Program-made: the position numbers and the translations under genes
Notes under the pieces: model-generated
What the model saw: the letters and a program-made list of their open reading frames with translations, nothing else
What the model was told of the DNA's origin: nothing
The model's database searches: none
Source: Buchnera aphidicola (Melanaphis sacchari)
Lineage (GTDB): Bacteria; Pseudomonadota; Gammaproteobacteria; Enterobacterales; Enterobacteriaceae
Reading direction: 5' to 3'
Assembly (NCBI RefSeq): GCF_003096055.1
Contig: NZ_CP029161.1
Location: 310,001-374,000, forward strand
DNA: 64,000 bases
Shown: piece after piece, positions 40,322-50,094 of the stretch
Layout of the letters: each line of letters begins with the position of its first letter
How positions within the stretch are numbered: the first letter of the stretch is position 1

Positions 40322-41089
40322 ATGTTTTTAACTAAAATTTCTATATTAAATGATAATTATGTTTGGATTCTTTTTAATCACAAAAAACATTGTATTATTA
40401 TTGATCCAGGAGAATCAGAAATTACTCTGAGAGAAATAAAATTAAAAAAATTTTATCTTATTGCGATTTTATTAACTCATAATCACTTTGATCATGTAGG
40501 AGGGGTTGAAAAAATTTTAAAAAAATTTCCTAATACAATTGTTTTTGGACCGAAAGAAACAATAAAATTTAACATTAATAAAATTGTTAAAAACGGAGAT
40601 GTAATAAAATTACTTAATGAAAAAATTTATGTTTTTTTTACTCCTGGTCATACATTAGGTCATGTCTCATATTATCTTAAACCATATCTTTTTTGTGGTG
40701 ATGTTTTGTTTTCTGGTGGATGTGGACGAGTTTTTCAAGAGAAATATTTTGATATGTATCAATCTATTCAATTAATTAATACTTTCCCAAGAAAAACATT
40801 ATTGTGTTGCTCTCACGAATATACGTTGTCTAATTTATATTTTTCTATGTCTATTTTACCTAATGATTTATTAATTAAAAAATATTTTAAAAAAGTAAAA
40901 AATATTATTTTTAATAATCAATCAAGTTTGCCAGTTTATTTATTTCTTGAAAGAAAAATAAATATATTTTTGAGAACAGACGACATCTTTTTAAAAGATT
41001 TTTTAAATCTAAAGAAAAAAAGTTCTTTTGAAGTGTTTAAATATTTGAGATTAAAAAAAGATTTTTTTAATGGAGCTAAGCGGGATTGA
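40322..41089 (+). CDS. gloB: Hydroxyacylglutathione hydrolase GloB (glyoxalase II)
   Basis: Metallo-beta-lactamase fold enzyme that hydrolyses lactoylglutathione. It has 255 residues (E. coli 251). The metal motif is LTHNHFDHVGG, with FTPGHTLGHVSYY, LFCGDVLFSGGCGR and CCSHEYTLSNL. The family's natural end is at the LRLKKDFF segment, where E. coli stops. Here a T7 run (41062-41068) leaves the frame open for six more codons, and the stop falls inside tRNA-Ala on the other strand. Eight T would give a stop right after DFF. Confidence 0.96.
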   Translation: MFLTKISILNDNYVWILFNHKKHCIIIDPGESEITLREIKLKKFYLIAILLTHNHFDHVGGVEKILKKFPNTIVFGPKETIKFNINKIVKNGDVIKLLNEKIYVFFTPGHTLGHVSYYLKPYLFCGDVLFSGGCGRVFQEKYFDMYQSIQLINTFPRKTLLCCSHEYTLSNLYFSMSILPNDLLIKKYFKKVKNIIFNNQSSLPVYLFLERKINIFLRTDDIFLKDFLNLKKKSSFEVFKYLRLKKDFFNGAKRD

Positions 41090-41143
41090 ACCGCTGACCT
41101 CCTGCGTGCAAGGCAGGCGCTCTCCCATCTGAGCTATAGCCCC
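41071..41143 (-). tRNA. tRNA-Ala (TGC)
   Basis: 73 nt cloverleaf: acceptor GGGGCTA pairs with TAGCTCC, including the G3-U70 identity pair. The anticodon loop is CTTGCAC (TGC). The discriminator is A; CCA is not encoded. It is the last gene of the 16S operon. Its 3' 19 nt overlap the end of gloB on the opposite strand. Confidence 0.97.
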
Positions 41144-41155
41144 AGACAATTTTAA

Positions 41156-41232
41156 TGGTAGGCCTGAGTGGAATTGAACCACCGACCTCACCCTTATCAG
41201 GGGTGCGCTCTTACCGTCTGAGCTACAAGCCT
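41156..41232 (-). tRNA. tRNA-Ile (GAT)
   Basis: 77 nt including an encoded CCA. It is nearly identical to E. coli tRNA-Ile: AGGCTTGTAGCTCAG at the 5' end, anticodon loop CTGATAA (GAT), T-arm GGTGGTTCAATTCCAC. It lies between 16S rRNA and tRNA-Ala, as in the E. coli rrn spacer. Confidence 0.97.
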
Positions 41233-41245
41233 TTAAATAAAGAGC

Positions 41246-41270
41246 TTAATTAGATAATTTGTGTGGGCAC
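41246..41270 (-). other. 3' arm of the pre-16S processing stem
   Basis: This 25-nt arm downstream of 16S is complementary at 24 of 25 positions to the leader arm at 42893-42917. In the precursor RNA the two arms would close a long stem around 16S, the E. coli site of RNase III cleavage. The GTGTGGGCAC core is the same as in E. coli. Confidence 0.85.
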
Positions 41271-41291
41271 TTCAAAATAAGTTTATTTTTT

Positions 41292-42845
<1,554 letters not shown>

Positions 42846-42892
42846 TAAAACAAAATTTAATACAATTAAAATAAATTTGTACTTAATTTTTT

Positions 42893-42917
42893 GTGCCCAC
42901 ACAGATTATCTAATTAA
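42893..42917 (-). other. 5' arm of the pre-16S processing stem
   Basis: Leader arm that pairs with 41246-41270 (24 of 25). It contains the E. coli-like ATCTGTGTGGGCAC stretch, just after the boxA-like site. Confidence 0.85.
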
Positions 42918-42919
42918 TT

Positions 42920-42931
42920 TTTTAAAGAGCG
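42920..42931 (-). promoter_or_regulatory. rrn boxA-like antitermination site
   Basis: CGCTCTTTAAAA in the 16S leader, matching the E. coli rrn leader boxA (TGCTCTTTAACA) at most positions and at the same distance from the GTGTGGGCAC stem. In E. coli boxA loads the NusB-NusE-SuhB complex. Confidence 0.7.
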
Positions 42932-42956
42932 TTGTTTATTTTCTAAACTTTATAAG

Positions 42957-42985
42957 AGATTACATTTTTTTTATCGTCTTGTCAA
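42957..42985 (-). promoter_or_regulatory. 16S rRNA promoter
   Basis: A perfect -35 TTGACA (42985-42980), a 17-bp spacer and a -10 TAATCT (42962-42957), about 112 bp upstream of 16S. It is the strongest sigma-70 promoter I can see in the window. Confidence 0.8.
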
Positions 42986-43055
42986 CCTTTTAATAAAAAT
43001 TAATTTTATTTCATTAAATAAAATAGTTTTTCATTCAATATATTTATTTGCCATA

Positions 43056-43064
43056 TGTTATAAT
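43056..43064 (+). promoter_or_regulatory. argS extended -10 promoter
   Basis: TGTTATAAT: a perfect TATAAT -10 with the TG extension, 29 bp before the argS ATG. No convincing -35 lies 17 bp upstream, which fits an extended -10 promoter. Confidence 0.5.
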
Positions 43065-43092
43065 TTTTATAAAAACAATGTCGGATATTTAA

Positions 43093-44829
43093 ATGAATAT
43101 AAAATATATAATAAAAAAAGATATTGAACAAGCTTTATCAAAAATTTCTGATAAAAATTATAAACCATTAATTATGCTAACTAAAAATTCAAAATTTGGC
43201 CATTATCAAGTTAATAATTTAATTAAAATATCTAATTCATTTAATATAAAACCAAATGATTTATTTGAGAAAATAATATTATTTTTTAAAAAAAACTATA
43301 TGTATGAAAAAATAAATTTTTCTGAACCAGGATTTATTAATATTTTCATCAATAGCTCTTGGTTATCTGAAGAATTAGAAAAAATTTTTTTTTCTCCGCG
43401 TCTTGGTATTAAAAGATTTTCTCCAAAAAATATTATAGTAGATTATTCAGCACCAAATATTGCAAAAGAAATGCATATTGGACATTTAAGATCTACAATA
43501 ATTGGAGATGTTATGGCAAGAACTTTAGAATTTTTAGGACATAATGTAATCAGAGCAAATCATATTGGAGATTGGGGGACGCAATTTGGTATATTAATTG
43601 CATATTTAAAGTATGAAAAATTAATAAATAAATTACAAAATAATCTTCTTACATTAAAAGATCTTGAACATATTTATTGTAAATCAAAAAACAAATATGA
43701 TTCGGATGAATTTTTTTCAAAAAAATCAAGAGAATATGTTGTAAAATTACAAAATGGCGATAAAAAATGTCATTCTATTTGGAAAAAACTAGTATACATT
43801 ACTATGAATGAAAACTATAAAATATACAAAAAACTGAATGTGACTCTTAAGAAAGAACATACTATGGGAGAAAGTACATATAAAAAAATGCTTTTAAAAA
43901 TTGTTCAAGATCTTAAAAGAAAAAAAATAGCTATTGAAAAAAATGGCACTACCATTGTTTATTTAGATGAATTTAAGAATAAATCCGGCAATTCTATGGG
44001 CGTCATAGTTCAAAAAAGAGACAAAGGATTTTTATATTCTACGACCGATATTGCATGTTTAAAATATAGATATGAAAAATTGCACGCTGATCGTGTTATA
44101 TACTATATAGATTCTCGTCAACATCAACATTTATTACAAGTATGGATTATAGCTAAAAAGGCTAATTACATACCAGAAAATCTATTATTGGAACATCATA
44201 TGTTTGGAATGATGCTATCTAAAAATAAACGTCCTTTTAAAACACGCGATGGAAATACCATAAAACTTTCTGATTTTCTAAATGAAGCAATCAATAGAGC
44301 TAAAAAATTAATTTTAACAAAAAAACCCCATTTAACTCATAAAAAAATAATTAAACTAGCAAATACAATCGGAATTAGTGCAATAAAATATGCTGATTTA
44401 TCCAAAAACAGAAGTACTAATTATATATTTGATTGGGATAAAATGATAAATTTTGAAGGAAATACAGCACCTTATATACAATATGCTTATACAAGAATTA
44501 TGTCAATTTTAAAAAAATCTACTATTTCAATACATAAATTGAAACAAAAAGTTTTATTAAATAAACCAAGCGAAATAAATTTAGCTATTAAAATACTAGA
44601 ATTTGAAGAAATTATTCTCTTAATAGCTGACAAAGGAACTCCACATGTTATGTGTAAATATCTTTATGAATTAGCAACATATTTTTCTAATTTTTATGAA
44701 GAATGCTCAATTTTATTTTGTAAAAAAATTAAAATTTGTAAAAGCAGGCTTAAATTATCTTTTTTAACTGCAAGAACATTAAAAAAAGGATTAAACATAT
44801 TAGGAATTAAAACAGTTAAAAAAATGTAA
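43093..44829 (+). CDS. argS: Arginyl-tRNA synthetase ArgS
   Basis: Class I synthetase that charges tRNA-Arg. It has 578 residues (E. coli 577). The HIGH-type motif is in APNIAKEMHIGHLRST, followed by NHIGDWGTQFG. The second signature is MMLSKNKRPFKTRDGNT. The anticodon-binding C-terminus ends LGIKTVKKM like the E. coli protein. It diverges from the 16S operon and converges with flhA. Confidence 0.98.
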   Translation: MNIKYIIKKDIEQALSKISDKNYKPLIMLTKNSKFGHYQVNNLIKISNSFNIKPNDLFEKIILFFKKNYMYEKINFSEPGFINIFINSSWLSEELEKIFFSPRLGIKRFSPKNIIVDYSAPNIAKEMHIGHLRSTIIGDVMARTLEFLGHNVIRANHIGDWGTQFGILIAYLKYEKLINKLQNNLLTLKDLEHIYCKSKNKYDSDEFFSKKSREYVVKLQNGDKKCHSIWKKLVYITMNENYKIYKKLNVTLKKEHTMGESTYKKMLLKIVQDLKRKKIAIEKNGTTIVYLDEFKNKSGNSMGVIVQKRDKGFLYSTTDIACLKYRYEKLHADRVIYYIDSRQHQHLLQVWIIAKKANYIPENLLLEHHMFGMMLSKNKRPFKTRDGNTIKLSDFLNEAINRAKKLILTKKPHLTHKKIIKLANTIGISAIKYADLSKNRSTNYIFDWDKMINFEGNTAPYIQYAYTRIMSILKKSTISIHKLKQKVLLNKPSEINLAIKILEFEEIILLIADKGTPHVMCKYLYELATYFSNFYEECSILFCKKIKICKSRLKLSFLTARTLKKGLNILGIKTVKKM

Positions 44830-44870
44830 TATATTCAAAAAAAATCAATTTACTATAAATAATTTAGTCA

Positions 44871-44908
44871 GGTGAGGCAGTAATGTCATAATGGCACTAC
44901 TTAACACC
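44871..44908 (+). other. GC-rich hairpin between argS and flhA
   Basis: In the 103-bp gap between convergent genes, GGTG-AGTA-TGTC pairs with GGCA-TACT-CACC around an ATAAT loop, with internal loops AGGC/TAA and one A/C mismatch. The surrounding stretch of about 50 bp is close to half G+C, about twice its surroundings. No T-run follows on either strand. It may be a terminator, a small RNA or another conserved element. Confidence 0.5.
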
Positions 44909-44932
44909 ACACCAACTTGCATTTATTAAATA

Positions 44933-47023
44933 TTATTTATTTCCAATTATATTAGTCATTTTTAATTTTTTATCGCTTATAATTTCAAGTTCAGATAAAA
45001 CACTTAATTCTGGAAAATATTTTCGAAGAAAATTTGATAAAAAAAATCTTAGAGGATGAGATACTAACATCACAATTGGAGCTTGAATTAATTTCTGTTT
45101 TTTTATTGCTTTCTGTGTTTCTTTTAATAAAACCTCCGAAAGATTAGGCTCAATAGCATCATTACCTTTTTTTAAATTTTCTAATAAAATTTTTTCTAAA
45201 TTTGGCTCCAAACCAATTATTTCAATTATTTCTCTTCCATGAAATAACTTTTGCATAATAATTTTACTTAAGGAAATTCGCACAATACTAGTTAATTCCT
45301 GAGGATCTTTTTTTATAATTGCATGTTCTGCTAAAGTCTCTAATATAGTTCTCATATCTTTGATTGGAACTGCTTCTGAAAGTAGATTTTTTAAAATTTT
45401 ATGTAAAGTAGTCAAATCAACAATATTAGGTATTAAATCATCGGTCATTTTGGGTATTACTGTATTAATATAATCTAATAATTTTTGTATTTCGTAACGA
45501 CTAAATAATTCACTGATATTTTGCGAAATTAAAATGTTTAAGTGAGTTGCTACCATAGAAAAAGAATCTATGACAGAATAACCCTTTTTTTCAGCTTCGT
45601 TTTTAAATGATGAATCAATCCAATAACCAGATAGCAAAAAATTAGGCTCAAAAACTTTTTTAAATGGTAATTCTTCTGTCTCTCTTCCGGTCTTAATTGC
45701 TACTAATTTTTCAAAAATACAAATACCTTGACTAACTTTTACTCCTTTGATGAAAATTTGATAAGAGTTGCCATTTAAATTTATGTTATTTTTAATATGC
45801 ACTAAGGGAGGTAAAAATCCAATTTCTTGAGCAATCTTTTTACGTATAATACGAATTCTATCTAATAGATTACCTTTTTTTTGAACATTGACCATAGAAA
45901 TTAAATTATATCCAATTTCTATTCTAACGGGGTCTTCTAACTCTACATCATTCCAAGAAGCTTCAGAAATAGAATTTTTTAACAATTTATTTTTTTTACT
46001 AGAATCTAAAACATCCTTTTTAAATTGATATTTTTTTTTGTTTAACCACCAGGATAAAAATAGTAATAAAATTGCAAACGTTAAAAATATAATATTTGGC
46101 ATTCCAGGAACTAAGCCAAGAATTCCTAATACAATAGAACTTAAAAAAATTACTTGAGAATTACAAAATAATTGACCAATCATTTGTTCTCCAACATTTT
46201 GATTGGTGCTAACACGTGTTACAATAACACCTGCAGCTGTAGAAACAACTAAAGCTGGAATTTGAGCAACTAATCCATCTCCAATAGTTAATAAAGTATA
46301 AACTTGAGCAGCTTTACTTAAAGGCATGTTATGTTGAAAAAATCCAATAATTAAACCGCCAAATATATTTAACACCATAATCAAAATTCCAGCAATAGCA
46401 TCTCCTCTAACGAATTTGCTAGCACCATCCATAGAACCATAAAAATCTGCTTCTTGCGCTATCTTTAAACGACGTTTTTTCGCTTTTTCTTCACCAATCA
46501 AACCAGCATTGAGATCGGCATCTATTGCCATTTGTTTTCCTGGCATAGCATCTAATACAAATCTAGCTCCTACTTCTGCTATTCGACTGGCTCCTTTAGT
46601 AATTACCATAAAATTAATAATTACTAAAATAATGAAAACAACTATTCCAATAGCAAAATTACTACCTACTAAAAAATGACCAAATGATTCTATTACTCGA
46701 CCAGCTGCATGAATACCAGTATGACCATTTAAAAAAATAATACGTGTAGAAGCAACGTTTAAACCAAGGCGTAATAATGTAGAAAAAAGTAAAATCGTTG
46801 GAAAAGCAGAAAATTCTAAAGTTTTACGAGTAAACATAGAAACTAGCAAAATCAATATTGATAAAGCAATATTAAAAGTAAAAAATACATCTAAAACAAA
46901 AGGAGCTAGTGGTAATACCATCATTGACAAAATAATCAATATAAGTATTGGACCAACTAGTATTTGCCATTGATTTTTTCTAAAAGTTTCAATTATTCGA
47001 AAAAAAGAAGGAAAATTAATCAT
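44933..47023 (-). CDS. flhA: Flagellar export protein FlhA
   Basis: Large inner-membrane ring component of the flagellar type III export gate. It has 696 residues (E. coli 692). The N-terminal half has about eight membrane helices, with the family segment GASRIAEVGARFVLDAMPGK and the PGKQMAIDADLNAGLI motif. The C-terminal cytosolic domain covers about residues 340-690. It starts with a 1-nt overlap with the flhB stop. Buchnera keeps hook-basal body export genes although it makes no filament. Confidence 0.98.
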   Translation of the reverse strand: MINFPSFFRIIETFRKNQWQILVGPILILIILSMMVLPLAPFVLDVFFTFNIALSILILLVSMFTRKTLEFSAFPTILLFSTLLRLGLNVASTRIIFLNGHTGIHAAGRVIESFGHFLVGSNFAIGIVVFIILVIINFMVITKGASRIAEVGARFVLDAMPGKQMAIDADLNAGLIGEEKAKKRRLKIAQEADFYGSMDGASKFVRGDAIAGILIMVLNIFGGLIIGFFQHNMPLSKAAQVYTLLTIGDGLVAQIPALVVSTAAGVIVTRVSTNQNVGEQMIGQLFCNSQVIFLSSIVLGILGLVPGMPNIIFLTFAILLLFLSWWLNKKKYQFKKDVLDSSKKNKLLKNSISEASWNDVELEDPVRIEIGYNLISMVNVQKKGNLLDRIRIIRKKIAQEIGFLPPLVHIKNNINLNGNSYQIFIKGVKVSQGICIFEKLVAIKTGRETEELPFKKVFEPNFLLSGYWIDSSFKNEAEKKGYSVIDSFSMVATHLNILISQNISELFSRYEIQKLLDYINTVIPKMTDDLIPNIVDLTTLHKILKNLLSEAVPIKDMRTILETLAEHAIIKKDPQELTSIVRISLSKIIMQKLFHGREIIEIIGLEPNLEKILLENLKKGNDAIEPNLSEVLLKETQKAIKKQKLIQAPIVMLVSHPLRFFLSNFLRKYFPELSVLSELEIISDKKLKMTNIIGNK

Positions 47024-48171
47024 TATTTTTTTGTTTCTCCTGTATAAATTAAATCTGATGGTATTGATATATCTTTAGGTTCTTGAGGAAAATTTCCACC
47101 TTCTTTTCTCCATTTTTTTACTTTCCAAGACCATGCTAAAACTTCAGCAACAGCTTTATAAAGTGATCCTGGAATATAATGACCTATTTCGGAGTAACGA
47201 TATAAAGAACGAGATAATAAAGGAGAAGAAATTATAGGAACTTTATGTTTTAAAGCTACACGCTGTATTTTAATAGCTAAATCGCCAACTCCTTTAGCTA
47301 CTACTTTAGGAGCATTCATTTTGTACATGTCATATTTAAGAGCAACGGAATAATGTATTGGATTTGTTATAACAACATCAGATTTAGCAACATCTATAAT
47401 CATGCGTTTGCGTAAATTTAATTTCATTAACTGACGAATTTTCATTTTAACATATGGATTTCCTTCTTGTTCTTTAAAATCATTCTTTACTTCTTGTCGA
47501 GTCATTTTAATTTTCTTATAATATGCCCATTTTTGCCAAATAACATCTAACAAAACAACTGGAATTAATCCTGAAATTATTATAAAACAAAAAGATACAA
47601 TAAAATTCCATCCGCAAAATGATGCCGAAATAATATTTTTTGTATTCAATAAAAAGATTTCATTAAAAAAAATCTTTAAATAAAGTAAAAATATACATGT
47701 TATAATTAATAATTTTAATACTATTTTAAAAAATTCAATTAATATTTTCTTAGAAAATATTCTTTTAAAACCATCTAATGGATTTATTTTTTTAAAATTT
47801 AATTGAAATGATTTAAAACCAAATTTTATCCCACTAAATAAAATAGATGGAAATACACATGTAATTATTAAACACAAAAAAAATGGAAAAAAAATAATTA
47901 AAATTTTTTTTAAAATTAAGAACAAATTAAATAATATATTTTTTTCATTTAATAAAATTGTTTTTTTATCAAAACAAAAACTATTGTGCATAATTTGACT
48001 AAATTGAACAAAAATTTGATCTCTTAAAAACCATAAACCTAGCATACCAGATATTAAAATTAATAAAGAATTTAATTCACGAGAATACCTTGTTTTTCCT
48101 TTTTTTTGAAATTTTTTAATATGGTGTTCAGTTGGTTGTTCAGTTTTATCTTCATTCGTATTAAGATTCAT
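47023..48171 (-). CDS. flhB: Flagellar export switch protein FlhB, with NPIH motif
   Basis: Export-gate protein whose self-cleavage switches substrate type. It has 382 residues, as in E. coli. Four membrane helices are in residues about 30-210, followed by the cytosolic domain. The cleavage motif is NPIH (in VVITNPIHYSVALKYD) instead of the usual NPTH. The rest (MNAPKVVAKGVGDLA, ALYKAVAEVLAWSW-like) is conserved. Asn and Pro, the residues around the cut, are kept, so cleavage may persist at a changed rate. Confidence 0.97.
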   Translation of the reverse strand: MNLNTNEDKTEQPTEHHIKKFQKKGKTRYSRELNSLLILISGMLGLWFLRDQIFVQFSQIMHNSFCFDKKTILLNEKNILFNLFLILKKILIIFFPFFLCLIITCVFPSILFSGIKFGFKSFQLNFKKINPLDGFKRIFSKKILIEFFKIVLKLLIITCIFLLYLKIFFNEIFLLNTKNIISASFCGWNFIVSFCFIIISGLIPVVLLDVIWQKWAYYKKIKMTRQEVKNDFKEQEGNPYVKMKIRQLMKLNLRKRMIIDVAKSDVVITNPIHYSVALKYDMYKMNAPKVVAKGVGDLAIKIQRVALKHKVPIISSPLLSRSLYRYSEIGHYIPGSLYKAVAEVLAWSWKVKKWRKEGGNFPQEPKDISIPSDLIYTGETKK

Positions 48172-48332
48172 AATTTAATACTCAACTATAATTTTCAATT
48201 TTATATAATTAAAATAATTTAAAAAAATTAAATAAGAGTTTATTATATAATAAAACGTTATTAATAATGTAAAATAAATATTTTTTGAATTTATCTAATA
48301 CTAACAATACTATTGCAATGAGATTATAATAC

Positions 48333-50060
48333 ATGCGTACAAGTCAATATTTATTATCAACTTTAAAAGAAATACCTCATGATGCAAAAATTATAAGCCA
48401 TCAGCTAATGCTTAGAAGTGGCATGATTCGGAAAATATCTTCAGGTTTATATATTTGGCTTCCAACAGGAATTAAAGTATTTAATAAAATTAAGAAAATT
48501 ATTAGAGAAGAAATGAAAAAAATACAAGCTATAGAAATCTTAACACCTATTATACAACCTGAGGAGTTATGGAAAAAAAGCGGACGCTTAAATTTATATG
48601 GAAAAGAATTACTGAAATTTTTTGATCGTAGACAAAACAAATTTGTACTAGGACCTACAAACGAGGAAATTATCACTTATTTTGTAGGAAAAGAAATTAA
48701 CTCTTATAAAAACCTTCCTTTAATTGTTTATCAAATTCAAACGAAATTTAGAGATGAAATTAGACCTAGATCCGGAATTATTAGAACGCGTGAATTTTGT
48801 ATGAAAGATGCGTATTCCTTTCATATTAGTCAACATTGTTTACAAAAAACATATGAAAATTTTTATGCAAGTTATATTAAAATTTTTAATAAGATGAATC
48901 TTAAATTTTGTATAGCAAGCGCTGACTCTGGTTCAATGGGAGGAAATATTTCCCATGAATTTCAAGCCTTATCAAAAAATGGAGAAGATAAAATAGTTTA
49001 TTCAAAAAATAAATTATACGCTTCTAACATAAATACAGCACAATCTAAAGAAGCTATTGAATTTTTAAAAAAAGAAAATAAAAAAATTGATATTCATAAA
49101 AAAAGCATCAAATCTCTTAAAAATATTAAAAATTTAACACTTCCTATTAATAATTTTATTAAAACTATCTTAGTAAAAGCTAAAATTAATTATTCTTCTC
49201 CATTTATTGCTTTATTAATATCTTCGGAGCATGATTTAAATGTATTTAAAGCAGAAAAAATCGATATTATACAAAAACCATTGGTATATGTTAGCGAAAA
49301 AGAAATAATTTCATGGATAGGAGTAGAAAAAAAATTTTTAGGACCGTTAGATTTAAAAATTCCTATTTTTGCAGATATTTCCGTTTATCACATGAAAAAT
49401 TTTACTATTGGATCAAACATTAATCACAATTTTTTTATAAATGTAAATTGGAATATCGATCTTCCAATGCCAATTTTTAAAGATCTTAGAAACGTTACTA
49501 AAAAAGATACTAGTCCCGATGGATCAGGACCATTAAAGATTGAAAACAGTATTGAGATAGGACATATTTTTCAATTAGGAAAAGAATATTCTAAAAAAAT
49601 GAATATATTAACTCAGTGTCAAAATAATGATCATCAAAAATATTTATATATGGGATGCTATGGAATAGGAATAACGCGAATTATTGCAGCTATTATCGAA
49701 CAAAATTATGATGATAAGGGAATTATTTGGAATGACTCTATAGCACCTTTCGAAGTAGTTATTTTGCCTATTAATGCCACAAAATTTTCTAAAATAAAAA
49801 AAACAGCAGAAATATTATATAATATATTTCAAAATGAAAAAATAGACGTTATATTAGATGATCGAGATAAAATAATGCCTGGAATTATGTTTAGTGAAAT
49901 GGATTTAATAGGTATACCTCATCAAATTATAGTAAGTCCACGTCATATTAATGAAAATAAAGTAGAATATCGCGCAAGAAATAATAAAAAAAGCATTATT
50001 TTGAACATAAAAGATGTAATATCTTTTTTTAAAGAAAAAAAGAAAATTATTAAAAGTTAA
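48333..50060 (+). CDS. proS: Prolyl-tRNA synthetase ProS
   Basis: Class II synthetase with an editing (INS) domain, bacterial type. It has 575 residues (E. coli 572). Motif 1 is around RSGMIRKISSGLYIWLPTG, motif 2 FRDEIRPRSGIIRTREFCMKD-like, motif 3 MGCYGIGITRIIAAI. The inserted editing domain (about 225-400) keeps TILVKAK-type sequence. The C-terminal anticodon domain ends KDVISFFKEKKK. It appears intact. Confidence 0.97.
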   Translation: MRTSQYLLSTLKEIPHDAKIISHQLMLRSGMIRKISSGLYIWLPTGIKVFNKIKKIIREEMKKIQAIEILTPIIQPEELWKKSGRLNLYGKELLKFFDRRQNKFVLGPTNEEIITYFVGKEINSYKNLPLIVYQIQTKFRDEIRPRSGIIRTREFCMKDAYSFHISQHCLQKTYENFYASYIKIFNKMNLKFCIASADSGSMGGNISHEFQALSKNGEDKIVYSKNKLYASNINTAQSKEAIEFLKKENKKIDIHKKSIKSLKNIKNLTLPINNFIKTILVKAKINYSSPFIALLISSEHDLNVFKAEKIDIIQKPLVYVSEKEIISWIGVEKKFLGPLDLKIPIFADISVYHMKNFTIGSNINHNFFINVNWNIDLPMPIFKDLRNVTKKDTSPDGSGPLKIENSIEIGHIFQLGKEYSKKMNILTQCQNNDHQKYLYMGCYGIGITRIIAAIIEQNYDDKGIIWNDSIAPFEVVILPINATKFSKIKKTAEILYNIFQNEKIDVILDDRDKIMPGIMFSEMDLIGIPHQIIVSPRHINENKVEYRARNNKKSIILNIKDVISFFKEKKKIIKS

Positions 50061-50094
50061 TAAGTTTAAAATAAATTCATTTAAATAAAAATTT

